From: Fragilariopsis cylindrus CCMP1102
Taxonomy: Eukaryota > Bacillariophyta > Bacillariophyceae > Bacillariales > Bacillariaceae
Assembly: GCA_900095095.1 (NCBI GenBank)
Contig: FMBT01000369.1
Location: 62,001 to 126,000 of the forward strand
Direction of reading: 5' to 3'
Length of the DNA: 64,000 bases
The translations under genes were made by a program, and so were the position numbers. Numbering within the stretch: position 1 is the first letter of the stretch; every line of letters starts with the position of its first letter. The notes under the pieces are model-generated. The model was not told the origin of the DNA and searched no databases. It saw only the letters and a list, made by a program, of their open reading frames with translations. This document shows positions 31,527 through 41,730 of this stretch, one piece after another.

Positions 31527-32806
31527 TCAAGTCTCCTTCAGCTTTTCCGTTGGTGCAGTATCACCAACTGAGCTACGACGTCCACCAGCAATGAGCATCG
31601 TACATTTGAGTGGGATGTAGAACAAAATCAACGTCCACAAATATCCAAAAATATTAATACAAACAAGAAAACTTTTATATTTCTTTTTGTCGTTGACGTG
31701 GGGGTACGGCGCACCAGCCTCAGGGCACCTTAGTTGGTTGTTATTGCTGTTGTCGTCTTTGTCTTTGTTACCTACTGCACCCAAAAAATTGCACAAAGGT
31801 TCCCAACCTTCTTGCACTTGGAATTCTAAAAACACTTCATCTAGATCTAAGTTGTTTTCGTTTGCGTACGATTGCATTGTTGTGCGAACATAACTGTTCC
31901 AATTATCGTGATACTGCGACAAAAGTAGTTCCATCTTCTTATCGTTATAATCCTGTAGATTCACAGGGAATAATCGATTGAATGTGCTACCCGCAAGTTC
32001 ATCGGCATTCCAAAATAACGGAAACGTATAAATTGTCAAAGTCATCCCAAACTGTCGAATGGACGGAATCCAATTAAGTATGCTATCACGTACGCTCCCC
32101 GCCCACTTGTTTCCTGTTGATCGGGTCGTCAATACAACCTTTACCTCTCTTGGGTCTGTTACTACCTGTTTGTAAACTTCTATAATGTCTCTGAAGTAGA
32201 TACAGGTGGGAAAATCCATACTACTTCTCGCAAGAAATGCACTATCAACACTTCTGAATTCTCCGTTATTATTGGCACCCAATAAAATTTCCGATAGGAT
32301 CTCTACGCGACGCTTATTCGGTGTCATCAACGATTCATTATTCCACCAGATTGGTTCGTTGGAGTCGTTCAACTCCAAAGGCGATAAAGATTCTAGTTCT
32401 TGCCAAAGTGGAATAAATTCGGGATGTTTAAAAGCATCTTCCATATGAAACGCTGGACCAAGACCAAGCTGAACGATGGATTCTTTAAATGACATTGTTC
32501 CTTATAATCAAGTTGTTTGATTATTATTCATTCGAAGAAGGGGGGGGGGGGGGGGGGGAGGAGAGAGAGAAGAAAATATTGAGATTTGTGTATACACGTA
32601 CTGACATAGCATAAATGTCTAATAAACACGCCGCATGTTTTTATGTTTTGTCATTTCTCACCTGTTCGACCCAATCCAGCCCCAACAACGTGTTTGGCCT
32701 GGATTGTGGATGCTGAAGCTGCTACATTGGTAGGAATAGAAGCAAAGAAGGCTGCCAGTATTGCCACGAAAAGTAATAGCGAACTTGAAATCATCAGGGT
32801 TGCCAT
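31527..32806 (-). CDS. Sulfotransferase-like P-loop protein (Sulfotransfer_4 type), two exons
   Basis: Exon 1 is 32806-32662, the intron 32661-32501 (161 bp, phase 1), exon 2 32500-31527; 372 residues. Exon 1 encodes a signal peptide (MISSSLLLFVAILAAFFAS) and KHVVGAGLGRTG; exon 2 continues TMSFKESIVQLGLGPAFHM, so the PAPS-binding P-loop GAGLGRTGT is assembled only by splicing. Further family features are EVKVVLTTRSTGNKWAGSV (3'-phosphate-binding region), LEFQVQEGWEPLCNFLG and PYPHVND. These match the Sulfotransfer_4 group of membrane-associated P-loop proteins. A hydrophobic C-terminal segment (LVCINIFGYLWTLILFYIPL) predicts a membrane anchor, placing the enzyme in the secretory pathway. Acceptor unknown; sulfated polysaccharide or lipid is possible. 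The intron holds a G19 run (32540-32558). Without exon 1 the ORF would lack its nucleotide site. Confidence 0.88.
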
Positions 32807-33824
32807 CTTTCGCTCCGTAATCACTTAATATCGTCAATTAAGATTTGTGAGATTTGTCATAATATCACAGTTAGTTAGTCTACAAACAATCACGACTCGA
32901 CTCGCTCAACGATCAGATTTGGAAGATCCAAGGAGCATCGCCGAAAACAATTGGTGATCGTGCAGTACACGCTCTGTAATCACTTACTATCGTCGATAAA
33001 GATATGAAAATTTGTCATTATTTGACATTATCACAGATCAAGGAACATCACAAGAGAACCGGTGATCGTGTAGTTCACGGCGCGCGCGCCAAAATACTGC
33101 ATGCTGATTGCAAAGTCTGTTCTTCGCTCGCTCCGAAATAAAATGCACGACTAAATAAAGTTTATTTGATGCAAGAAGGATGGTGAAAAAAATGGAATAT
33201 CAAAGTCATGACTGGCATTTGTTGAAAGAGATGCAAAAGAGTCTTACCCTGTTCAAATATCCGGATTTGCTGTTGCATGCTTGGGGAATCAACCAGATGC
33301 TTAAGTTTGTTTGGTGAATTAGTTATACTCTAAGAAAGAAAGAAAGAAAGAAAGATGTTGTTATTGCTTCAGCGAGGCAGCAACAAATCGCACAAAGACT
33401 AGCCACAAGTACGGTATCAACGTTCCTACTGACGGGAAACATGCCCAACCAAAAGCGATTGACAAGAAGAATGGAAATCAATTATGGGGTGACACTTTAC
33501 TTAGGATGGTATGGTATGGTATGCTAATAGAAGGAGTGCTTTCAAGCTCTGTTGAGTTTTGTTAGCGTCACTACTTTCTAAAATAGAAAAAAGAAAAACC
33601 AACAATATAACAACTACTACTGTACATTATTAATTTACTGTACTCCCTTCTATTGTTGCATTTGCCGATGCTCGTTGTTTGTTGGTGTAATAGATAAAGC
33701 ATGATCTAGAAAAAAGAGCTATTCAAGTCATTTCGGTACAGTGATCTATCATGTTTGCTTGTTGCCAGCCCATCATCACTCATGATGTTTTGTTCACTTT
33801 ATCATTATATATATTATGATGCAC
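32807..33824. repeat. Duplicated upstream module of the sulfotransferase gene, plus spacer
   Basis: Two diverged direct copies of about 110-160 bp lie just upstream of the gene. Each has CTCYGTAATCACTTANTATCGTC, a TTTGTCAT..ATCACAG block and a GATCNAAGGANCATC...GGTGATCGTG(C/T)AGT(A/T)CACG block (about 32812-32972 and 32970-33081). Beyond lie a GCGCGCGCGC palindrome at about 33080-33090 and (GAAA)n at about 33334-33353. No gene is seen to 33824. Confidence 0.65.
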
Positions 33825-36128
33825 TTATTTTGAATTACTATTACTAGTAGAGGAGGAGGATAATGATGACGCTGACGCTGATGCTGATGCTGAGGACCAC
33901 CAATTTTCAAATATAATTCGATGAAATGGTTTCATCCATACCCAATTTTGTATATGTATTGCTTTTAATACACCACTATACAGTATCATTTCTTTCGAAT
34001 GTAATCCTAATTCAATTAATTTTTTGGCATATAATTCCATTTCATATTGATTTGGATGATGTCCAATTGCATCAGTTGATAATAATTGGACAAGATTTTT
34101 CTTTTGTTGTCTATATTGAGAATTATTATCATGAGTATTATTATCATGATCGTTTTCAACTACTTTGATTTCATTATGTTCATTATCTTCTTTTTCTTCC
34201 TGTTTTATGTTTACGTCGTCATCATCATCTTGAGATAGATCGATGACAGATTGTTGTTGAACTGGTTGTTGTTGTTTGGTGTCGTTTCCTTTTTCTACTT
34301 CTTCTTTTTCTTCTTCAGCACTATTCTTCTTGCTTTTGAACACCTCGACGACGTTTTCGTTTTCACTTCCAATGGTATTGGTATTGGTATCATCGTTTTG
34401 TTGCTGTTGCTGTTGCTGTTGTTGTTGAACCAGTGCTTGTTCATTGTTGTTGTTGTTTCTTTCTTTACCATCATCTTCATCTTCACTCATCAATCGATCA
34501 GTTAATGCTGTTGATAGAATCGATTTCACTCCACCGCGGCGTTTTTTGTTGCGATTATCATCACAATTTAGAGCTTCATCGTCTTCATCAGCAACATAAT
34601 CCTCCTCGCTATCCTCACTATCGTCATCCTCATCATCGTTATTGTAAGAATAGGATGCTAGTTCGTCTTCATCTAACCATTCTATTTGATCATCCTCATC
34701 ATATTGAACCATACGACATAACACATTACATCGTTTTTTCTGGCCATCATAAAATTGATCCGGTTTGACGCTGGTAATAACACGTCCAGTATAAAATTTT
34801 CCATCATCAAATTTACGTCGGATGGTATAGTTAATATAGTTGCGATTTAATTCCAAAATTTCTGCTGCTTTTTCTTTTTGTGTTAATTCAGCGGCTGATG
34901 CGGTAGTTGCTATTGTTGTTGTTTGATTTTGTGATGTTTGTTTCGGGTTTCGTTTATCTTTATACAACGGGTTGTTGCTGCTGCTGCTGCTCCTGCTGGT
35001 ATCGCTGGGTATTGTTGTTGTTGTTGCTGATGATGATGATGTCGCAGCTGCTACTACTGCTGACTTCTTCTTTTTAATATGTTTCTTCTTCTTCTTCTTC
35101 CTAGTAGTGAAACTAGTGTTTGAGTTGTTATCGGTTGCGGCAATAACAACCCCTGGATCAACAGAAACGTCAACGTCATCACTATTCCTATTATTGTTAG
35201 TAGTAGTAGTAGTAGCATTATCATAAGGAGAAGAATCAGAATCAGAATCAGAAGGAGGATGCGAGGAAATTTTTCGTTGGTCCTGTTGTCTTTGACGTTT
35301 TTGTTTTATATCTTGTTGTAGACGTTTTCTATCAGCTATCTTTCTTGTTGCTGTTGTTGTTGTTGTTGTTTCGTTCTCCTTTCGTTTTCTTTTATTATGG
35401 AATTGTTGAAGTCCATGATTGATATCAAGACGACGACGATATGCTTTCTTTTCATATTCATTTTCTAAATGATCAACGTCAGGTAGAAATAATGTTCTAC
35501 TACGTGTAGTAGTAGCAGCAGTAGTAGTAGTAGTAGTAGCTGATGTTGTTGTTCCAATTGTTGTTCGGGCAAGATGCTGATTACCACTTTCTCTGATTCG
35601 ACGACTACTTCTACTATTACCACTACTAACTAATGCTGTTGCAGAATTAGAATTATTATTTTGTATCAAGGCTGCTTTTATACGATTATTACGACTTTTC
35701 GATTTTTCATATATTTTACCATCCACTCTGGATACATTCAATTGTTTTGTGGAATCACGATGAAGACTAACGTTAGTAGTAGTAGGAATTGATGTTGATT
35801 GACTACTACCACCACCTCCCTTTCTAGCACTCTTTGTTACTGGTGTTGTGCTTTTTCGCCGTTGTTTTGTTATTGTTGATTTTGATTTTGGTTTTGCTTT
35901 TGCTTTTGCTAATGCTATTATTTCTTGTCGCTGCTGCTGCTGCTGCTGCTCCTGCTGCGGACTACGAGCCAAAGCACTTCTTCTATTATTATATGTAAGA
36001 CCAGAACCAGCACGATCATCGTGCTGAGAATCAAAACGATATTTTGGTGCACTTCTCTTTTTGGTATTGTTTTGTTTTGACGTCATAATTCCTTCTAATC
36101 GGTCACGGCATGATAATGATTTTGTCAT
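33825..36128 (-). CDS. Tudor-like domain nuclear protein, low-complexity rich
   Basis: 767 residues. The first 420 are basic and polar (Gln, Lys, Ser, Thr, Arg runs including KKKKKKHIKKKK, likely nuclear localisation). Residues about 435-495 are ordered: YINYTIRRKFDDGKFYTGRV, CRMVQYDEDDQIEWLDEDEL. This is the F-DGKFY-G-V...V-Y-D-D...E-L pattern of Tudor/Agenet-like chromatin-reading domains as in plant PTM/DIR17 proteins. An acidic Asp/Glu stretch and poly-Gln follow. A C-terminal helical block (about 685-745: LLSTDAIGHHPNQYEMELYA, IELGLHSKEMI, WMKPFHRIIFENWW) looks like a SAM-type or other small helical domain. A chromatin role is inferred. Met16 (MTSKQNNTKKR) is an alternative start. Confidence 0.7.
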   Translation of the reverse strand: MTKSLSCRDRLEGIMTSKQNNTKKRSAPKYRFDSQHDDRAGSGLTYNNRRSALARSPQQEQQQQQQRQEIIALAKAKAKPKSKSTITKQRRKSTTPVTKSARKGGGGSSQSTSIPTTTNVSLHRDSTKQLNVSRVDGKIYEKSKSRNNRIKAALIQNNNSNSATALVSSGNSRSSRRIRESGNQHLARTTIGTTTSATTTTTTAATTTRSRTLFLPDVDHLENEYEKKAYRRRLDINHGLQQFHNKRKRKENETTTTTTATRKIADRKRLQQDIKQKRQRQQDQRKISSHPPSDSDSDSSPYDNATTTTTNNNRNSDDVDVSVDPGVVIAATDNNSNTSFTTRKKKKKKHIKKKKSAVVAAATSSSSATTTTIPSDTSRSSSSSNNPLYKDKRNPKQTSQNQTTTIATTASAAELTQKEKAAEILELNRNYINYTIRRKFDDGKFYTGRVITSVKPDQFYDGQKKRCNVLCRMVQYDEDDQIEWLDEDELASYSYNNDDEDDDSEDSEEDYVADEDDEALNCDDNRNKKRRGGVKSILSTALTDRLMSEDEDDGKERNNNNNEQALVQQQQQQQQQQNDDTNTNTIGSENENVVEVFKSKKNSAEEEKEEVEKGNDTKQQQPVQQQSVIDLSQDDDDDVNIKQEEKEDNEHNEIKVVENDHDNNTHDNNSQYRQQKKNLVQLLSTDAIGHHPNQYEMELYAKKLIELGLHSKEMILYSGVLKAIHIQNWVWMKPFHRIIFENWWSSASASASASSLSSSSTSNSNSK

Positions 36129-36352
36129 GATTCTTTGTTTTGTTTGTTTCTTTATTTGTTTTTCTTTTTCTTTAATGATAGGAGGGTAGTGTTGTGTTGC
36201 GTTGTGTTGATTATATAGTTTGACTTATGTTCCTTTTCTTTTCACTTCTTGCCTTACTACAGAGTGTATTAGCGGTACTGTGAGTGAATGTCAACTTAAA
36301 AGAACTAGTACATGCAGTAACGGTATTTTCAAATGGCGAGATACACAATGTA

Positions 36353-36573
36353 CTTCCTCCGTGCAACGCTTGTTTCGTACGCGCTATCGCTTAAACATTT
36401 TACGCTTAATTAACACGTTCAACGACGAAATTTGCAAGGAGGATGAGGGAAACTTGTTTCTTTAATCCTCTATTTTGTGAGTAGATCTTAATATTTAAGG
36501 TTTTAGCATGCTTTTACAAGCGTGTTAATTTTCAACCGATAATGCTTACGAAGCAAGCGTTGCACGGAGGAAG
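36353..36573. mobile_element. MITE copy 3 (TA target site, 221 bp)
   Basis: Terminal inverted repeats with a perfect 20-base core (CTTCCTCCGTGCAACGCTTG and its complement), flanked by TA at 36351-36352 and 36574-36575. The interior is almost identical to the 12102 copy. The cleanest ends of the family suggest the most recent insertion. It lies upstream of the Tudor-like gene. Confidence 0.93.
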
Positions 36574-37534
36574 TACTCGTACTTCAAGTATGTGCTACGA
36601 TTGATTGATTTTATTTGATATTTCGATTTTCATTATTCCATAAAGAAATTGAATCAATCTTGCATGCATCAATCGAAAAGGCTAGATTTACAGTATGAAG
36701 ACTATATTAGCTCTCCATCATTGAATAATCAAATCCACTTAATCAATACAGTACATCGTCGGATACCTACCGGTACCGGTATATCAAGATCTTCATTTTC
36801 ATTCGATTGATTGGCACGATTCTTTGTGATGGCTTCACGGAAAATAAAATTAAAATAAAGTAAACAGGAACAGGAACAGGAACAGGATCGATGCGATACG
36901 ATACGATACGATACGATACGATACGATACGATACGACGCAGATACTTCATTTCAGCGACGCACCAATATGTTTGGACATTCGATTTGCTGGGGCCTCCCC
37001 CTACCTGGATTCGAACTATAGTAAAACCTTTTGTTGCTATGTTTTGTGTGCACAACAACTTATTAGAATGATGCAAAACAAAGATTGAATGAATTGTCCT
37101 ACAATGAAAGATACTCAGACTGTATATACTAGAGTGGTGTGTGTGAAGAGAATGGGCTGAGGATAAATAATAGGTATGCCATAGTAGTGCAAGAACTGTT
37201 CTCAAATTACGATATGTTGTTCGGATGAGAGCAGGGAAAATACGGGGAAAGGAGATGATGGGTATGTACTGTCGATACATAAATAGGAAGAAATCAATAC
37301 CCCCAAACACGAGAGACTAAAGTTTCATCATATTTGTTTTTGAAATATATTAGAAGAATATGTAATTTTTTTTTACCTGCACTTTATATGAATTTCTATA
37401 GACAAGCATCTCTCTCTCTCTCTCTCTCTCTTTATTTCTAACACACTAACGAATCAGAATCTTCACCTTTATCTAGATTTGTGTTGTCATCATCATCGTC
37501 AACGTCATCGTCGTCGTTAATAGCGCCATTTATT
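36574..37534. repeat. Spacer with (GATAC)n and (CT)n
   Basis: (GATAC)8-9 at about 36893-36934 and (CT)12 at about 37408-37431. The tract GGCCTCCCCCTACCTGGATT at about 36992 recalls a tRNA 3' end but does not fold as one. No gene is seen before the FHA gene end. Confidence 0.7.
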
Positions 37535-40370
37535 TTATTCAGCGTACATTTCCATTTCATCAATAGAAGTAGCATCATCGTCATCATCATCATCGTTTGT
37601 TCCCATGTTGATATCTGCATCCGTGGTATCCTTGATTTTGCGACTAGCCAATAATGTTGCGTCGTTCTCATCATCTTCTACTTCTTCGTCATCATCAGCA
37701 TCATCAGCATCATCCGCATCATCCGCATCATCCGCATCATCCGCATCATCAGCATCATCAGCATCATCAGCATCATCATCGTCGTTAATGCCTTGCTCAC
37801 TGTTGTTATCCAATTTCTTCCCACTTGGTGACGTTGTTTGTTCTTTCACTTCGTCGAGATCATCGTTTTCGTCATCACTTTCGTCATCACCATCATCGTC
37901 GACTCCTTCCTCCTCCGAAGTACCGACGGAATCGGCATCATTGACATTTTTTGTAGTGCCTGTGATTGTTGTTGTTGGCGCAGCCGCAGCCTTCGTAGTC
38001 TTTGGAGTCGTTACAGCCGTTTTCATTTTATAATCAAAACTTACTTTTTTTGTAGTAGAACTTGCTACTAAATCCTTTCGCATCGAGATGTCACTTGGTA
38101 ATTGCCACTTACTATCAAGATCAAGAGCGGTATATATAGAAAAAGAAAAATATTAGAAACAACCCCCTCAAGTGAGAAAACAGAAAGTGTGGAGCTTTCA
38201 ATACAGTCGACAAATACATATGCTGTACAATAATTGTACACAAACAAAACATTTTATTTTTGCAAAAACCAAATTTGAAACAATTTGATACAAGTTGACA
38301 TCAGTGACATCATTTATTGACACTATATGTACATGTACATGGTACAGAGTACTTACATGTATCGTCCTGCACCAGATGTTCTTGAAAATCCTGCTTTTAA
38401 TAATGATTTTGTGATAGATGCTTGATAAGATCGTGGTTCCATATTAGATAACATTTGTTGGACCCATCTTTTATATTGTTTTGAATGTTCAATCCATTCC
38501 ATAATAGTTGTTCGTGATACACCTGGTCCTTTATCTTTACTAGTAGTAGCAGTAGTATTGTTACTGTTACTGTTGTCTAATATTTCTTGTTGTATTTCTT
38601 TTGAGGAACCCGCAGATCGTACAGCATGATAACAGAGAGTGGAACCAATAATTTGATGTTTCCTTTCCCATAATCCTTTTGATACCGCATCATTCATTAT
38701 TTCTAGTAGACTTTTTACCGGTAATGCTTCCATTTCTTTTGCTAATGAATTATTTTTTTCTTTTAATGTATTACTACCGTTAGCAGTAGTAGCATAAGAT
38801 GTTGGTTCAGTAGCAGTAGTAATGGTGCTATCGGTGGTGGCAGTCATAGACTTCTTCTTCTTTGATTTTTTACTTGGCATAGCCGATGATGCAATTCTTG
38901 GTACCGGTACAGGACGTTTTTTACCACTACTACTACTATTTCCGGTAGTAGTGGCGGTGCCGCTAGCAGCAGCAGCAGCAGTAGTCTTCGTCTTCTTCTT
39001 CGTTGGGATTGTTGCGGTTGGCGTACTACTAGTAGTAGATGCTTTCTTGTTCTTCTTGTTCGCGACCATAGATTTGATATTTTCTTCGTCATCACCACTA
39101 CTACTTTCGCCATCATCATCATTATCATCAGAATCTAATAACGGAATTTCATGTGGTATGTATTCCGCATCAGTCGGTAGTAAAAAGTACATGAGAAATG
39201 TTGAAATTCTGAAAGAAAAAGAAAAGAAGATGGATGAGATAGGCAAGGTAAGGCAAGGCAGGGGAATAGGTAGATGCAGAGACAATAATCCTCTTATAAA
39301 CCTTATATATAACACTTATATATTATATCTATATAAACGTACGTACGTACGTACCGAATAGCTGATCCACTCCGTAAGACAATCGAATCACCTTGTTCAA
39401 TTCTTTCTAAATCCACTAATATTCTATTTTTACCTAAATTTTCAATCACATAAAATCCATTGGTGGGTAAATTGGTGTTGGTATCAAAATTCATGGTGGG
39501 TGGACATCGTAGATGATCTGGATTTGGTTTTGGTAATCGTCGTAATTTACTATCATTATCTTTTGCAGATGCTGATGTTGCTGTTGATGCTAATAAAAAT
39601 GGTGGTGGTGGTTTCATATATATACATTTAGATTGTTTACTATCATATACCATCCGTCCACCTTGTATATCACGATAATAGATGGTACAATGTTTTCGAC
39701 TTAATGCTTTAATTTTCCCTAATCCAAAAAAATTTGGATTGTTAGTATCACCCTCATGAGATCGTCCAAATACTGCGGGTAAAGCTGTAATATCAATGGT
39801 GATTCGTTCTTGCGTTCCAGTTTTTGTATCCTCACGGAGACCATCTAATAATGCAAATGAGGAGGATGATGAATTTGCTTTTGATTTTGATTTAGTGGTG
39901 GTGGTGGATGATGATTTTCTTTCACCACCTAATACTATAATATCATCATCATCATCATCTTCTTCTTCATCATCTTCTTCTTTCTTCTTCTGCTGCTTTG
40001 GTGGTGGTAATGATGATGACGATGGCGATGGTGATGGTGGTGCTGTACTAACCGGATCATCGGTATCGTCAGCGTTATCGTTATTATCGTTAGCAGCAGC
40101 AGTCTTCTCATCAGCATCGTTATCCTCATCATTCTCCCCGCCAGCATCTGTATCACCTTCCCCGTCACTTTCGCCTTCACCTTCACCTTCACCACCAGCA
40201 ATACTGCTACTATCATTTGGATTATTATTATTACTATTCACCGAAGGAGGTGATGTAGCGAGTGATGTAGCGAGTGATGTAGATGGTGATAATGATTGTT
40301 GGATTTGCATTACAACATCGCCGTCATTAGCTTTAGCATTATCATTATCATCTTCGTCGCTGACATTCAT
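37535..40370 (-). CDS. FHA-domain nuclear protein, three exons
   Basis: Exons 40370-39355, 39208-38357 and 38111-37535 (introns 146 and 245 bp, both phase 2) give 814 residues. An acidic Ser/Asp N-terminus precedes an FHA domain at about 187-355: ITALPAVFGRSHEG, FFGLGKIKALSRKHCTIYYR, NGFYVIENLGKNRILVDLER, GDSIVLRSGSAIR, finished across the first splice by ISTFLMYFLLPTD. Key residues G-R-S, S-R-K-H and N-G are present, so phosphothreonine binding is likely; the LSRKH...FLLP pattern recalls Fhl1-type FHA domains. After a Lys/Ser/Thr linker, a second conserved region (about 500-630: LPVKSLLEIMNDAVSKGLWE, GVSRTTIMEWIEHSKQYKRW, SITKSLLKAGFSRTSGAGRY) continues across splice two as IKWQLPSDISM. The tail is acidic with nine DDA-type repeats. 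A role in transcription or chromatin is inferred. ATG 40370 replaces an upstream TTG. Confidence 0.82.
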
Positions 40371-40993
40371 TATTATGGCTGATGTTTTCTCCTTCAAAAT
40401 TCAAGATTCAAATACTGTACTGTAATTCCGTTACCTAGCTATGCTGTATGTGATTGATTCGATTTGACTTCGATGATTCGATTATCTTTCTTCAACAGAG
40501 CTAAGGTTGCTAGCTACGGGGCTTGAAGAACTTGAACTGTGAAATGAAATGAAATGAAATGATCATGCTTGTCTCTTGCTGTTGTTGCTTGTTGTTGGCG
40601 GTAACAAACAGCCAAGCTGGTGCGTCCTGGTCCGATCTTTCACTTGCTTCGTGTGTTGCTTGAGATTCGAACCCCTTCCTTCCGATAGTTTTGCGTGCGA
40701 AAAAAAATTATATTCGGGGACAAAATAGCCCCAAATGAATTCTTGGTATAAAAACTAAGGCATGCCCAAATTTTACTAGTATTTGTTAGTGTAGTATATA
40801 ATAATAACTTTAGCATCAAGTATATACACCTAAATAGTCATTATTTTGGAAAATTTAACTATGAACTTTACAATTGACCTATTGGATGGAGAACTGTTAG
40901 ATTCCTTAGTCTTGTAAGCCTCCTGGTATCTCACAATGTGGGCTCACGCACAGCACACATTTTAGGGATTTATAATGTATGTGTACACACACA
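40371..40993. other. Spacer, nothing recognised
   Basis: AT-rich upstream region of the FHA gene with GAAAT pentamers (about 40541-40560). No ORF of interest. Confidence 0.4.
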
Positions 40994-41730
40994 ACAAAAT
41001 ATCTCATTTGAAAGTGTTGCAACAGACAGCACCTTCTGGGTCCGGTGCACTAGCATCCGCATAGTGTACAAGAACATTGTGTTTGCCTCCTACAAGTTTT
41101 TTGCTCATGGGGTTGCAGAAAAAAATTGTTTTGCTAATGTGGTAGGCAAACAAATAACTAGATTTTTGATCAAAATGAACCACAAAATATCTCATATAAA
41201 AGTGTTGCAACGGACAGCACCTTCTAAGTCCGGTGCACTAGCATCCGCATAGTGTATCAGAACATTGTGTTAGCCTCCTACAAGTCTTTTGTTCATGTGG
41301 TTGTGGAGAAAAATTCATTTCGCTGTTGTGGTAGGCACACAAATAACTAGATTTTTGATCAAAATGAACAACAAAATACCTCATTTGATCCTGTTGCAAC
41401 GGACAACACCTACTGAGTCAGGTGCACAAACATTCACATAGTGTACTAGAACATTGTGTTAGCCTCCTACAAGTCCTTTGTTCATGTGGTTGTGGAGAAA
41501 ACATTTCGCTGTTGTGGTAGGCACACGAATAACTAGATTTTTGATCAACATTGTGTTAGCCTCCTACAAGTTTTTTGTTTATGTGGTTGTGGTAGGCACA
41601 CAAATAACTAGATTTTTGATCAAAATGAACCACAAAATATCTCATTTGAAACGGCTGCAGAGGACAACATCGGATGGGTCAGGTGCACAAACATCCACAT
41701 AGTCTACTAGAACATTATATTTCCCTCCAA
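40994..41730. repeat. Tandem repeat with ~189-bp unit, about four copies
   Basis: Units begin ACAAAATATCTCATTTGAAA at 40994, 41182, 41371 and 41632. Each contains TTGCAACGGACAGCACC, GGTGCACTAGCATCCGCATAGTGTA, GAACATTGTGTTAGCCTCCTACAAG, a TTCATGTGGTTGTGG box and AATAACTAGATTTTTGATCA. The third copy is lengthened to 261 bp by an internal duplication (about 41457-41545 against 41551-41630). ORFs across the array (for example 40938-41252 plus) are repeat readings. Confidence 0.88.

Noticed and set aside
31540-31600. Pol III A-box-like TAGCTCAGTTGG on the minus strand
   Set aside because: It lies in the C-terminal coding part of the sulfotransferase-like gene; no anticodon arm or B box follows.
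36985-37030. tRNA-like 3' end (CCCCCTACCTGGATTCGAAC)
   Set aside because: The T-loop-like sequence is there, but the T-stem does not pair and no matching 5' acceptor half lies at tRNA distance on either strand.
36729-37310. 193-codon minus ORF
   Set aside because: It contains the GATAC pentamer reading (RIVSYRIVSYR); no domain and no consistent composition.
40640-40700. B-box-like AGATTCGAACCCC
   Set aside because: The stem around it is poor and no A box or acceptor stem is found.
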